Under the pieces are notes generated by a model. It saw only the letters and a program-made list of their open reading frames with translations, searched no databases and had not been told where the DNA came from. Below are positions 8,385 to 17,481 of a stretch of DNA of 64,000 nt, piece by piece; positions within the stretch are counted from its first letter, which is position 1; each line of letters starts with the position of its first letter. The translations under genes and the position numbers were made by a program. This DNA is from UBA11889 sp046582115 (GTDB lineage: Bacteria > Pseudomonadota > Gammaproteobacteria > Pseudomonadales > Azotimanducaceae). The DNA lies in assembly GCA_046582115.1 (NCBI GenBank), contig JAYGFA010000047.1, forward strand, positions 1 through 64,000, written 5' to 3'.

Positions 8385-9037
8385 CAAATACCCCCGTGTT
8401 TGCCAACGGCCCAATCGACCGCGCTCAACGCGCCGGCGGCAAATTCTGCCGCGGGTAGCTCCAGTGCTGTTGCCATCGTGTCGTTCCATCGATTCAAGAA
8501 ACCAAACAACGCGATGATGCTGACGATCTGAACGATTTGACGAGAACTGGAGTGCGTCTTCAGAGACTTAAACATCTCGGGCGTCGCCGCGTTCGGGTTC
8601 CGGCCAGCAGCCATCGCTAGTGCCACGATGGTCCGCTCGCTCTCAGAAAAAGCCGGCTCGGTCTCAAACTCCAAAATAGCGTCCAGTTTCGCTCGGTCAC
8701 CACCACGTTCAATCATCTGGTGGGATGTGTGCGCTTGACAGTATCGGCAACCTGCCGCAACGCTCACGGCAAACGCGATGAGCTGAACCAAGTCTGCCGA
8801 CAAATTATCTGACCGACTTAGGTCATCGGCGACGGAGCGTTCAAGCAACGGCATCGCGGACTTCAGGTCGCCACCAAATACCACCGATGTGAGTGCAAAG
8901 AACGCTGCCGGTAGCTGTGGCATGTGAGCCATCGTCAGCATGCTGTTGGGTACGAAGCCCATGGCGGCTTCTGCGCCCGCGAAAATTCCTTTCAGCTCGT
9001 CAACCGCGTCGCGCGGCCTAGGTTCAATGTGTGCCAT
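8384..9037 (-). CDS. carboxymuconolactone decarboxylase family protein (AhpD-like)
   Basis: A 217-residue protein of the CMD/AhpD fold. The redox motif VAAGCRYCQAHTSHQ contains the CxxC pair and downstream His that in AhpD-like members reduce peroxides or act with peroxiredoxins. It is longer than the minimal CMD domain, with an extra C-terminal helical part (FLNRWNDTMATALELP). This resembles the uncharacterised peroxidase-related branch. ATG 9037 has a strong GGGAGG about 7 bases upstream. It is the first gene of the run CMD, aldo/keto reductase, SRAP. A detoxification role against oxidised metabolites is plausible but inferred. Confidence 0.85.
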   Translation of the reverse strand: MAHIEPRPRDAVDELKGIFAGAEAAMGFVPNSMLTMAHMPQLPAAFFALTSVVFGGDLKSAMPLLERSVADDLSRSDNLSADLVQLIAFAVSVAAGCRYCQAHTSHQMIERGGDRAKLDAILEFETEPAFSESERTIVALAMAAGRNPNAATPEMFKSLKTHSSSRQIVQIVSIIALFGFLNRWNDTMATALELPAAEFAAGALSAVDWAVGKHGGI

Positions 9038-9131
9038 TTTTTTCCTCCCATCGGTCATAATGCCGGGGTTGCTCCAAAACAAAAAGCCGCACACCATTCC
9101 GGCTCGAAGAGTATTCATGAAAGAGGGACGC

Positions 9132-10316
9132 ATGGTCGACATTGACGATTTTCGCGCGGAGACCCGATCCTGGCTCGAAGAGAACTGTCCAGCAGGTGCG
9201 CGAGGACCCGGGCCGATTTCAACTGGCGCGACGTCGATCGAGATCGACCATGAGGACACGCAACTGTGGCTCGATCGCATGATAGAAAAAGGCTGGACCG
9301 CACCCGTGTGGCCGAAGGAATACGGTGGTGGGGGCCTCAACACCGACCAATACATGACATTGATTCAAGAAATGCGGCGGATTGATGCGCGCACACCATT
9401 GGGCGGCATGGGCGTGAGCCTCATCGGACCCACGCTACTCGAATACGGGACCGATGAGCAGAAAGCGCGGCATATCCCTCGCATCGTCCAGGGAGAAGTC
9501 GCGTGGTGTCAGGGATACAGTGAGCCCGGGGCCGGGTCCGATCTGGCGTCGTTGCGCACCCGCGCCGAAGATAATGGCGACCATTTTGTTGTCAACGGTC
9601 AGAAAATTTGGACATCGGGTGCCCAGTACGCGGACTGGATATTTGCGCTCGTTCGCACCGATCCCGATGTACCCAAACACGAGGGAATTAGTTTCGTGCT
9701 TATGGACATGCATCAGGACGGCATCACGGTGCGACCGATTCGGCTCATTTCGGGCGAGTCTCCTTTTTGCGAGACGTTTTTTGACAACGCCATCGCCCGC
9801 AAAGACGATCTCGTCGGCGAGCTCAACAAAGGATGGACCGTTGGGAAACGTCTGTTACAACACGAGCGGGGGAGCATGGCATCATTGGTCGGCGGTGGTG
9901 CGGTCAAAGACACCGGGCCCGTCCTCGAAGACGAAGCCAAAGCGTTTGGTGGCGAAGCAAACGGGCGTATCGCCGATGCAGCGCTCCGCGACCGCATTTT
10001 GTCGCACAACATGAACTCGCACGTATTCCACTTGACGCAACGGCGGACGGTTGAAGAAGCGTCAGATGGCAGCACCCCCGGCCCTGCAACCTCAATCTTC
10101 AAGATGTACGGGACCGAGCTGCAGCAAGAGAAGTCCTCGCTGTTTGTCGAGATACGGGGAACTCAAGGTTTGGGATGGACGGGAGATGAGTTCACGGGAC
10201 GCAGTCTGATGGATACAAGGGCCTGGCTCTCCAACCGCGCCGCCTCCATCTATAGCGGCAGTAATGAGATTCAGCGCAACATTATCGCTAAAAGGGTTTT
10301 GGGCTTACCGGATTAG
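9132..10316 (+). CDS. acyl-CoA dehydrogenase
   Basis: A 394-residue FAD-dependent acyl-CoA dehydrogenase that introduces a double bond into an acyl-CoA. The N-terminal helical domain contains WPKEYGGGG, a common family signature. The middle domain has YSEPGAGSDLASLRT (flavin contact) and GQKIWTSGAQYADW. The C-terminal domain ends YSGSNEIQRNIIAKRVLGLP, where the FAD-binding loop lies. ATG 9132 is preceded by AGAGGGA at 5 bases. ATG 9117 is in frame upstream but includes the ribosome binding site. The gene is divergent from the CMD operon. The precise acyl chain is not evident. Confidence 0.9.
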   Translation: MVDIDDFRAETRSWLEENCPAGARGPGPISTGATSIEIDHEDTQLWLDRMIEKGWTAPVWPKEYGGGGLNTDQYMTLIQEMRRIDARTPLGGMGVSLIGPTLLEYGTDEQKARHIPRIVQGEVAWCQGYSEPGAGSDLASLRTRAEDNGDHFVVNGQKIWTSGAQYADWIFALVRTDPDVPKHEGISFVLMDMHQDGITVRPIRLISGESPFCETFFDNAIARKDDLVGELNKGWTVGKRLLQHERGSMASLVGGGAVKDTGPVLEDEAKAFGGEANGRIADAALRDRILSHNMNSHVFHLTQRRTVEEASDGSTPGPATSIFKMYGTELQQEKSSLFVEIRGTQGLGWTGDEFTGRSLMDTRAWLSNRAASIYSGSNEIQRNIIAKRVLGLPD

Positions 10317-10404
10317 GGTTCCGAGCCTAACAAACCTCTTTTTGCTCGCCGGCACGATGTCGGTGTGCGTGGGCGGATGCATCAATATCGGCGAATCGAT
10401 CCAT

Positions 10405-12477
10405 ATGAGCGAACCACAACCGCCCCTTGCCGAACAACGGGCCTACAGCTACAGCCACCACGGAATCAGGGTCGACGACCCATTTCACTGGCTCAAAGAC
10501 CCGAACTACCCCGATGTCACCGACGCCGATATTCTCAGTTACCTCGCAGCCGAAAACGACTATTTCGACGCGGTGATGAAGCCCATTCAGTGGCTCATCG
10601 ATGAACTGTTTGAGGAGATCAAGCAGCGTCAGAAGCCGGACGACGCGACCGTACCTATGCGAAATCGAGGGTATTACTACCAGTCAAGTTTTAGCGCGGA
10701 GGCACAATATCGCGTGCATTCACGCTGGAATGTAGGGATTTCTGACCCGTCAGCCGACGACGTCGAAGTGATACTCGACGAGCCCGCACTCGCAAAAGGA
10801 CACGATTATTTCAACCTCGGTGCCTTTGCAGTGAGCGACGACGGTCGTTACCTGGCCTACAGCACCGATACCGATGGCAGCGAACGCTACACCCTGGTCA
10901 TCCGGGATTTACACACCGGTCAGTTGCTCGACGAACACATCGCGAACACGATCGATTCGCCCGTATGGGCCGCCGATAACCGAACGCTTTTTTACCTCAT
11001 GACCAACGACGAGTGGCGTCCTTACCAGGCAAGACGACACGTCATCGGTCAACCGGTGGATGATGACGTCGTGATCTACGAAGAATCCGACCCGGGGTTT
11101 TTCGTTGGGCTTGAGCGAACTACGTCAGGGAAGTACATCGGCGTCAGCACGTCCGACCACGTCACGTCCGAATTACGCTTGCTCTCAGCCAATGACCCCC
11201 TCGGCCAATTCCAACTGGTAGCACCACGGCGCAAAGGCCACCAATACTGGCTCGATCACCAAGGCGAACGATTTGTTATTCGTACAAACGATCGCCACAA
11301 GAATTTTCGTTTGGTAACCGCCTCCATCGACAATCCAAGCGAGGCCTCGTGGTCTAGCCTGATCGAACCTTCCGATGATCGCTACCTGCTCGGCTTCCAG
11401 TGTTTCGACCAATGGGTTGTCGCCGAGGAGCGTCTCGACGGAATCGATCAAATTCGCATTCTCGACGCTAACGACGTTTCACACTATGTCCATTTCCCCG
11501 ATGCCGCGCGCGTAGTCGGCATCGGTGGCAACGCCGAATACCAAACTGACGCCGTCCGATTGCACTATTCGTCGATGGTCACTCCGCACACTACGTATGA
11601 CTACGTTCTCGATCGGCGCCGATTGCAGGTACGAAAGGTCCAAGAAATACCGAGCGGCTACGATCCAACGAACTATTTCTCTGAACGCCTTTGGGTTGAG
11701 GCGCGCGACGGGGCGCGGGTGCCGGTTTCCATTCTCTATCGCGCCGATATTGAACGTCCCGCACCTTTATACCTCTACGGCTATGGCGCCTATGGATCAG
11801 CGGTCGATCCCAGTTTTTCAACGACGGTTCTGTCCCTACTCGACCGCGGTCTCGTATTTGCTATCGCCCATGTCCGCGGTGGCGATGAACTCGGTTATCA
11901 CTGGTACGAAGACGGTAAGGGAATGAATCGCACCAACGCCTTCAACGATTTCGTTGACGTCGCCGGGTTTCTCACACAAAACGGATACACCGAACAAGGG
12001 AAGATAGCGATCTCCGGAGCATCCGCCGGTGGTGAACTGATGGGAGCGGTCGTCAACCAAGCGCCAGGACTTTGGGGCGCGGTCACCGCCCTCGTACCCT
12101 TCGTCGACGTTCTTAACACCATGCTCGATACTTCGCTGCCATTAACGCCGATGGAGTGGCTCGAATGGGGCAATCCGATTGAAGACGCCGGCGTCTTTCG
12201 CTACATGCAAGGGTATTCGCCCTACGACCAACTCGCGCGAGGCGACTACCCACCGATGCTCGTCACCGCGGGACTGAACGACCCCCGTGTTACCTATTGG
12301 GAACCGGCGAAATACGTCGCTCGCCTTAGAACACTTAAAACCGATGACAATCCACTCCTATTGAAGACGAATATGGGCTCCGGACACGGCGGTCGTTCCG
12401 GTCGCTACGACTCACTCTATGAAGTCGCCGAGGAATACGCCTTTATTCTGAACGCTTTGGGGAAGGCGGAACGGTGA
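10405..12477 (+). CDS. ptrB: S9 family prolyl oligopeptidase (oligopeptidase B-like)
   Basis: About 690 residues from ATG 10405, matching oligopeptidase B length. An N-terminal beta-propeller (residues about 60-400) gates a C-terminal alpha/beta hydrolase domain. The catalytic triad is visible: Ser540 in SGASAGGELM, Asp626 in GLNDPRV and His661 in GSGHGGRSG. LYGYGAYGSA and VRGGDELGYHWYEDGKG are family hallmarks. It hydrolyses peptides after basic or prolyl residues. The start is uncertain. The frame is open from ATG 10264, and the extra residues include a lipobox-like CVGGC near 10380, so an exported lipoprotein form is possible. None of the candidate starts has a good ribosome binding site. 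Confidence 0.87.
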   Translation: MSEPQPPLAEQRAYSYSHHGIRVDDPFHWLKDPNYPDVTDADILSYLAAENDYFDAVMKPIQWLIDELFEEIKQRQKPDDATVPMRNRGYYYQSSFSAEAQYRVHSRWNVGISDPSADDVEVILDEPALAKGHDYFNLGAFAVSDDGRYLAYSTDTDGSERYTLVIRDLHTGQLLDEHIANTIDSPVWAADNRTLFYLMTNDEWRPYQARRHVIGQPVDDDVVIYEESDPGFFVGLERTTSGKYIGVSTSDHVTSELRLLSANDPLGQFQLVAPRRKGHQYWLDHQGERFVIRTNDRHKNFRLVTASIDNPSEASWSSLIEPSDDRYLLGFQCFDQWVVAEERLDGIDQIRILDANDVSHYVHFPDAARVVGIGGNAEYQTDAVRLHYSSMVTPHTTYDYVLDRRRLQVRKVQEIPSGYDPTNYFSERLWVEARDGARVPVSILYRADIERPAPLYLYGYGAYGSAVDPSFSTTVLSLLDRGLVFAIAHVRGGDELGYHWYEDGKGMNRTNAFNDFVDVAGFLTQNGYTEQGKIAISGASAGGELMGAVVNQAPGLWGAVTALVPFVDVLNTMLDTSLPLTPMEWLEWGNPIEDAGVFRYMQGYSPYDQLARGDYPPMLVTAGLNDPRVTYWEPAKYVARLRTLKTDDNPLLLKTNMGSGHGGRSGRYDSLYEVAEEYAFILNALGKAER

Positions 12478-12574
12478 AAATGGACGCCGCTTGTTTGGTG
12501 TAAGTCGCGGCGATTCCACTCGGCGGACAGGGCAAACCGGATCTGGAATTGTTGACCGCGCTGGCAAATACCCC

Positions 12575-13813
12575 CTAAGCCACCGCGTCGCGCAACGCTG
12601 CCTGAAAATCCGGGTGCGCGACGCCGATCAGCGCCTCGCGCCGCTCTTGTTGTGGCGCGTGCCGAAGATCGGCTACGCCGTATTCGGTGACGACGATATC
12701 AACATCGGTCCTCAGCGCTGTCACCATCTCGACCTTCGGAACAATCCTGGATACGGTGTCGCCCTTCGCTGTCGCCGTCATGGCGATAATGGAACGCCCG
12801 CCTGGCGAAGCCTTTGCAGCGCGCATGAAATCGACTGAACCGCCGGTTCCCGAAATCTGTCGACCGGCCACAACCTCAGCATTCACTTGCCCTTCAAGAT
12901 CTACCTCAACGGCGGAATTAATCGATACGAAACCCTCGATCGAGCTGAGGATACTGATCTCATGGGTGATGCTCGCACCCACCAGCTGGACACTCGGTGT
13001 ATCAGCCAGCCATTCATACAGGTCAAGGCTACCGACCGCCATTCCAGTCGTATGGATGCCTTGATCGCGTGTTTTCGTGACGCCATTGAGATTACCGTTC
13101 TTCACCAACGCCATGCCACCGTCGTCGATAAGCCCACCATGCAAACCTAAATCGTTGTGTTGGGAGAGGCTCGCCAGTATCGCCGCCGGTATGGCCCCGA
13201 TGCCGGTCTGGATACAGTCGCCGTCACCGATCAGTTCAGCAACAAGGATGCCAATTCGTTCCGACACTGGATCAATCTCGGCCGGAGACATTTCGATAAG
13301 GGGTCGGTTCGTCTCAATGACGTAATCTAAAGACTCTTCAGTCACTAGCGGTGCTCCCGCCGCCGCGACGAAGCCCTCGTTTAATTCCGCGACCAGAATC
13401 TTGGCGGACTCACGCACGGCATCGAAGAAATCTGCATTCGGTCCCAAACGCAGCCGTCCTTCCCGATCGCGAGCAACCTGTACCAATGCGTAGTCGAGTT
13501 GCGATCGGCGCAGGTATTCGTACACGTAGCGCATCTGCATCGGTAAATACGCGATTCGAGTAGGATCGACAGCCTTTCGAAGCGCTGGTGTCATGAAAAA
13601 GGTCTCCACTTGGGCGCTCGAATTTAAGGCTGTAAAATCGAATTGGTTCAGACCCGGGAGCGGAAACTGCACAAACGTAACGTCACGTGTAGCTTCAGGG
13701 AAGCCGCCCAAACCCTCGAGAAGACCCAATGGCTCGTTACTGCTGCCGGTAACGAACACCCGGGCCCCGGGTTTAATGATATTTGCCAGTTCATTAGCTC
13801 GAATCGTCTGCAA
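12575..13813 (-). CDS. acetyl-CoA hydrolase/CoA-transferase family protein
   Basis: A 412-residue protein of the acetyl-CoA hydrolase/4-hydroxybutyrate CoA-transferase family. It has the N-terminal GARVFVTGSSNEP, the central GDGDCIQTGIGAIPAAILASL and the C-terminal TEYGVADLRHAPQQERREALIGVAHPDF signature. Active members use a glutamate in a G(I/V)H(S/T)E motif for the CoA-thioester intermediate. Here the equivalent reads GIHTTGMAVGS, with Thr in place of Glu, so activity or specificity may differ. The start is TTG 13813, with GGAAGGAG close upstream. It is divergent from the HDAC-like gene across an 81-base gap. Confidence 0.82.
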   Translation of the reverse strand: MQTIRANELANIIKPGARVFVTGSSNEPLGLLEGLGGFPEATRDVTFVQFPLPGLNQFDFTALNSSAQVETFFMTPALRKAVDPTRIAYLPMQMRYVYEYLRRSQLDYALVQVARDREGRLRLGPNADFFDAVRESAKILVAELNEGFVAAAGAPLVTEESLDYVIETNRPLIEMSPAEIDPVSERIGILVAELIGDGDCIQTGIGAIPAAILASLSQHNDLGLHGGLIDDGGMALVKNGNLNGVTKTRDQGIHTTGMAVGSLDLYEWLADTPSVQLVGASITHEISILSSIEGFVSINSAVEVDLEGQVNAEVVAGRQISGTGGSVDFMRAAKASPGGRSIIAMTATAKGDTVSRIVPKVEMVTALRTDVDIVVTEYGVADLRHAPQQERREALIGVAHPDFQAALRDAVA

Positions 13814-13894
13814 CTGCTCCTTCCCCAGGACTCTACCTGGGCGTTAGATTAGACCAACCAGATCTCGAATACCGACTACGGAGTTTTGCGAACA

Positions 13895-14812
13895 GTGACC
13901 ACCCTGATCACCCACCCCGCCTGTCTGGAACATCAGATGGAACAACGTCATCCGGAGCGCCCGGAACGGCTGACGGCGGTTCTTTCACACCTCAACGACA
14001 CGGGTCTCGTGGACGATCTCACGGTCCTTCATGCAACCGAAGCCACCCGCGACAACCTCATCGGTGTCCACAGCAACGCATACGTCGACGCGCTAGAAGC
14101 GATGGAACCCAAGCAGGGACTACGGTCCGTCAATCCAGACACAAGTATGGGACCTAAGTCGCTGGCAGCTGCCCGATATGCGGTGGGAGCTGCTCTCGAC
14201 GGGGTCGATCATGTCCTCACGGACGCGGACACTCGTGTTTTTTGTGCGGTTCGGCCGCCAGGCCATCACGCCGAAGAATCCACGTCCATGGGATTTTGTT
14301 TTTTCAACAGCGTCGCGCTCGCGGCGCATCGAGCCCTACATATCCATCAGCTCGAACGCGTGGCGATCCTTGATTTCGATGTCCATCACTGTAATGGCAC
14401 TGTCGACGCATTCCAGGATGATCCCAGGGTTCTCGTTTGCTCAAGCTTTCAATTCCCCCACTACCCTTACCGTCTCCAGGACGTCGATCGGCCAAATATC
14501 ATTAATACGCCGTTAGCCGCTGGCACCACCGGTCTCGAATTCCGTGCTGCCATCGAGCGAGACTGGCTTCCAGCGATTGACGAATTTGCGCCAGCTCTAA
14601 TATTGGTGTCCGCAGGATTCGACGCACATCGGGACGATCCACTCGGAGACTTGATGCTCGATGAAAAAGATTTCAGATGGGTCACTTCGTTGATCACCGA
14701 CGCAGCAAATCGGCACGCTCGTGGCCGCATCGTCTCGATACTTGAAGGCGGTTATGACTTGAACGCGCTAGCTAACTCGGTCGCAACCCACGTTGACGAA
14801 CTTTGCGCGTAG
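13895..14812 (+). CDS. histone deacetylase family protein (acetylpolyamine/acetoin-type amidohydrolase)
   Basis: A 305-residue zinc-dependent deacetylase-fold enzyme. It has HPERPERL near the start, RPPGHHAE with the two active-site histidines, DFDVHHCNGT and SAGFDAHRDDPLG with zinc ligands, and EGGYDL near the C-terminus. Bacterial relatives deacetylate polyamines or other acetylated amines. The zinc loop usually reads HHGNGT; here Cys replaces Gly. GTG 13895 is preferred because ACGGAG lies about 11 bases upstream. A TTG at 13886 is only 2 bases from it. The promoter must lie in the gap shared with the divergent CoA-transferase gene. Confidence 0.88.
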   Translation: MTTLITHPACLEHQMEQRHPERPERLTAVLSHLNDTGLVDDLTVLHATEATRDNLIGVHSNAYVDALEAMEPKQGLRSVNPDTSMGPKSLAAARYAVGAALDGVDHVLTDADTRVFCAVRPPGHHAEESTSMGFCFFNSVALAAHRALHIHQLERVAILDFDVHHCNGTVDAFQDDPRVLVCSSFQFPHYPYRLQDVDRPNIINTPLAAGTTGLEFRAAIERDWLPAIDEFAPALILVSAGFDAHRDDPLGDLMLDEKDFRWVTSLITDAANRHARGRIVSILEGGYDLNALANSVATHVDELCA

Positions 14813-14831
14813 CGATTTCATGGCATCGGCG

Positions 14832-15605
14832 TTACGGTCTTGCGATCAACGGACCACCGCCGTCACAGTAGATTCTCTCGCCGGTTACGTAGGAGCTCCT
14901 ATCCGAAACCAAGTAGCGCACCACGTTGGCAACATCCTCGGGCTGACAGACCTTTCCAAATGGCATCGTGGCGTCCAAATCCCGCAAATTGTTGACACCC
15001 GCTGTGGCACGCATCAGTCGTCGACCCATCTCAGTTTCCACCAGCCCTGGTGCCACGATGTTCACGCGTATCCCATGTATTCGCTCTTCTTTCGAAAGCG
15101 TGTAAGCCAAGGTCTCCTGCGCCGTCTTCGCCATGTTGTAGGGCGCGCCGTTGGCTCCCAGTCCCTTTGTGGCCGCACTGGATATCATGATGATGTCGCC
15201 GCGATCTTGCTCACGCATACCCGGGATCACCAATTTCGAAAGGTAATGCGCAGCGAAAGCGTGGGTCGAAACGACCCGTTGTAACTCATCCGGATCGGTA
15301 TCGGCTACGGAGAGTCCCCGGCTCGCAATTCCTGCATTATTGACGAGTATGCTCACGGAACCGAGATCGGCCTCAATGGCGGCGACCATCTCGCGATCTT
15401 CTTCATATTGATCGACGCTCGCGTAATACGCGCGGGCCACGCCGCCCGCACCTTCAATCGCGGCAACGGTTTTGCGGGCCGCCTCTTCGTCGCGCCGATA
15501 GTTAACCGCGATGCTTGCGCCGTCTTCCGCAAGCGCAAGTGAAATGGCTTGGCCAATACCACGTCCCCCGCCGGTAACTAGGGCGACTCGCCCTGAGAGT
15601 GACAT
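14832..15605 (-). CDS. SDR family oxidoreductase (FabG-like)
   Basis: A 257-residue classical short-chain dehydrogenase/reductase. The cofactor motif TGGGRGIG is near residue 11, followed by NNAG (ILVNNAGIAS). The catalytic Ser is in MISSAATKG and the YxxxK pair in YNMAKTAQE. The C-terminal PEDVANVVRYLVSD and YVTGERIYCDGG are typical of FabG-like enzymes. It follows the crotonase gene by 3 bases with a GGGGGAA ribosome binding site, so the two form an operon. A beta-oxidation-like role as a 3-hydroxyacyl-CoA dehydrogenase beside an enoyl-CoA hydratase is a reasonable inference. Confidence 0.9.
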   Translation of the reverse strand: MSLSGRVALVTGGGRGIGQAISLALAEDGASIAVNYRRDEEAARKTVAAIEGAGGVARAYYASVDQYEEDREMVAAIEADLGSVSILVNNAGIASRGLSVADTDPDELQRVVSTHAFAAHYLSKLVIPGMREQDRGDIIMISSAATKGLGANGAPYNMAKTAQETLAYTLSKEERIHGIRVNIVAPGLVETEMGRRLMRATAGVNNLRDLDATMPFGKVCQPEDVANVVRYLVSDRSSYVTGERIYCDGGGPLIARP

Positions 15606-15608
15606 CGG

Positions 15609-16385
15609 TTATTCCCCCTTAAAACTTGCGTCGCGTTTTTCAAAAAATGCGGATACTCCCTCCGCAAAATCCTTGGTGGAGCCGGCAGCAGCTTGCAACT
15701 GTGCCTCTAGATCAAGTTGTTGCTCGTAGCTATTGCTCCAGGTCGCCCAATAGGCCCGACGCATGAGCACCAAGGATCGCGGACCCTTGGCAAGTTGGTG
15801 TGCAATTTCCATTGCTCCATCCATTAGCGCGTCGTTATCCTCGAAGACGCGATTGACCAACCCCCATTCAAACGCCTTTTCAGCCGGCAGTCGCTCAGCT
15901 AATAACGAGAGCTCCATGGCCCTTCCCCAGCCCACCAAACGCGGCAACATGAAGCTCGCGCCGCCATCAGGGACCAAACCAATCCGTGCAAAAGCTTGAA
16001 GGAAATACGCATCCTGGGACGCGCAAACAATGTCGCCCATGATGGCAAAACTCATCCCAACCCCTGCCGCGGCGCCATTCACTGCCGTAACGATCGGCAT
16101 CTCGAGATCGCGCAACGTTAGTAAAAGTGGGTGATACGTGTTTCGGAGGCTTGATCCAGCTGCTCTCGGCCGTTCTTCAGACGGCTTGTTGTCTGCGAGA
16201 TTTGCACCCGCACAAAAACCACGACCAGCGCCTGTCAAAACTAGACATCGCGCACCGTTTGCTGGCTTTTGAATCTCAGCAACTGCCTGGGCCCACCCCT
16301 CAAGCATATCCGCGCCGATCGCATTCATGACTTCCGGATGGTTGAAACGTAGTAGCGCTACACCGTCTTCAAAGTCCAATGTCAT
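15609..16385 (-). CDS. enoyl-CoA hydratase/isomerase family protein
   Basis: A 258-residue crotonase-fold protein. The oxyanion-hole segments are GAGRGFCAGANLAD and GAAAGVGMSFAIMGDIV. The next helix region, FARIGLVPDGGASFMLPRLVG, has Asp where hydratases carry their second Glu, as in many isomerase-like members. Its exact reaction (hydratase or isomerase) is therefore open. ATG 16385 has GGAG about 9 bases upstream. It is the first gene of a two-gene operon with the SDR at 14832-15605 and is divergent from the APH kinase gene. Confidence 0.9.
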   Translation of the reverse strand: MTLDFEDGVALLRFNHPEVMNAIGADMLEGWAQAVAEIQKPANGARCLVLTGAGRGFCAGANLADNKPSEERPRAAGSSLRNTYHPLLLTLRDLEMPIVTAVNGAAAGVGMSFAIMGDIVCASQDAYFLQAFARIGLVPDGGASFMLPRLVGWGRAMELSLLAERLPAEKAFEWGLVNRVFEDNDALMDGAMEIAHQLAKGPRSLVLMRRAYWATWSNSYEQQLDLEAQLQAAAGSTKDFAEGVSAFFEKRDASFKGE

Positions 16386-16468
16386 TCTGTTCAACTCCAA
16401 GGTCGCCTCCCCACGTTCTGCTTGAAATCGATTTCCCATCAGGGGCTAGCCACCTTAACCTATCAACC

Positions 16469-17386
16469 ATGAACGAACCATGGGAACCCGAGTACCGTCT
16501 GCAGCCGCTGGAAGTCGCGAGAATCATCTCAAATAACACAGAACTCGACGTCGACGACGCGGTGTTGCTTGGCGAAGGTTGGGACTTTTTTTCGTATCTA
16601 ATCAACGAAACAGTTGTGTTTCGATTTCCCAAGCGGCGAGCGGAGGCGGAACGTCTCGTTCACGAAAAAGTGTTACTGGCAAAACTTGATCTCTCAACAG
16701 AAACACCACGATTCAACTTTTGGATAGAAACCCCCGACGGCTTTCACCTGCCCATTGCGGGTTATCCGTTGCTATCGGGTACGTCATTATTCGAATTATC
16801 GAAAGTCGACGTCGACCCCATCGTGATCGGCAATCAACTCGGTCAGGCGTTGCGAGAATTACATGCACAGACGTTGACTCCCGCCAGCTCACCCTTCGAT
16901 CCAATACAAGGGCAGCTCCACCGTTCGTCAAAAGAATTGAAAAACATCGCCGACGTTATCGATCGGTCCCTTTTCGAGGCCTGTGGCGCATTGCTCACAA
17001 GCTACCAACCGCGACAACCTTCCGAACGCCCTGTTACAACACACGGCGATTTGCACGTTGATCATGTGCTGGTCGACAAACAGGGCGAATTGGTTGGCAT
17101 TCTCGATTGGGCCGATGCGCATACGTCGAGTCGGTATATCGACTTCGCGGGTCTTTGGGCATGGGGCGGCGACGACCCTGTCATCGCGGCGTTCGGCAGC
17201 TACCAGTACGTCCCCACGCGTGCAGATTGGGCGCTGCTGCGTGCGCAAGCAATCATCGACACCATGGGATTGATCGATTTCGGCATCCGTAGCGAAGATT
17301 CCAATTTAGTTGCAACGGGCCAGAGCTGGCTTAGACATCGGCAAAGTGAAGGAGCACTGCAAGATCTCTACGCCGAGCCAGATTAG
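16469..17386 (+). CDS. phosphotransferase family protein (APH, macrolide kinase-like)
   Basis: A 305-residue aminoglycoside/macrolide phosphotransferase-fold kinase. The N-lobe has LLGEGWDFFSYLINETVVFRFPK with the ATP-binding lysine. The catalytic loop is THGDLHVDHVLVD, and the metal-binding Asp is in GILDWADAH. His in place of the usual Asn in the catalytic loop is also seen in macrolide kinases (Mph). This does not prove drug resistance, since such kinases act on many small metabolites. ATG 16469 is chosen because the family N-terminus starts there. No ribosome binding site is apparent. It is divergent from the crotonase operon. Confidence 0.83.
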   Translation: MNEPWEPEYRLQPLEVARIISNNTELDVDDAVLLGEGWDFFSYLINETVVFRFPKRRAEAERLVHEKVLLAKLDLSTETPRFNFWIETPDGFHLPIAGYPLLSGTSLFELSKVDVDPIVIGNQLGQALRELHAQTLTPASSPFDPIQGQLHRSSKELKNIADVIDRSLFEACGALLTSYQPRQPSERPVTTHGDLHVDHVLVDKQGELVGILDWADAHTSSRYIDFAGLWAWGGDDPVIAAFGSYQYVPTRADWALLRAQAIIDTMGLIDFGIRSEDSNLVATGQSWLRHRQSEGALQDLYAEPD

Positions 17387-17390
17387 CTCG

Positions 17391-17410
17391 AAGCACCATG
17401 GGTGTTTTTT
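17391..17410 (+). terminator. possible rho-independent terminator after APH kinase
   Basis: A short stem AAGCACC/GGTGTTT with a 3-base loop (ATG) and one G-U pair is followed by more T residues, five bases after the kinase stop codon. The loop is tight and the stem weak, so this is only a candidate. Confidence 0.35.
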
Positions 17411-17481
17411 GCCACGAAGATTCGGCGACGTTTGTTTGAAATAACTTTTTCTTCCCGGAATAGCTAGGGAATAATCGCTTG

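Noticed and set aside
16928..17248. Long reverse ORF inside the APH kinase gene
   Set aside because: Antisense shadow of a gene with clear kinase motifs.
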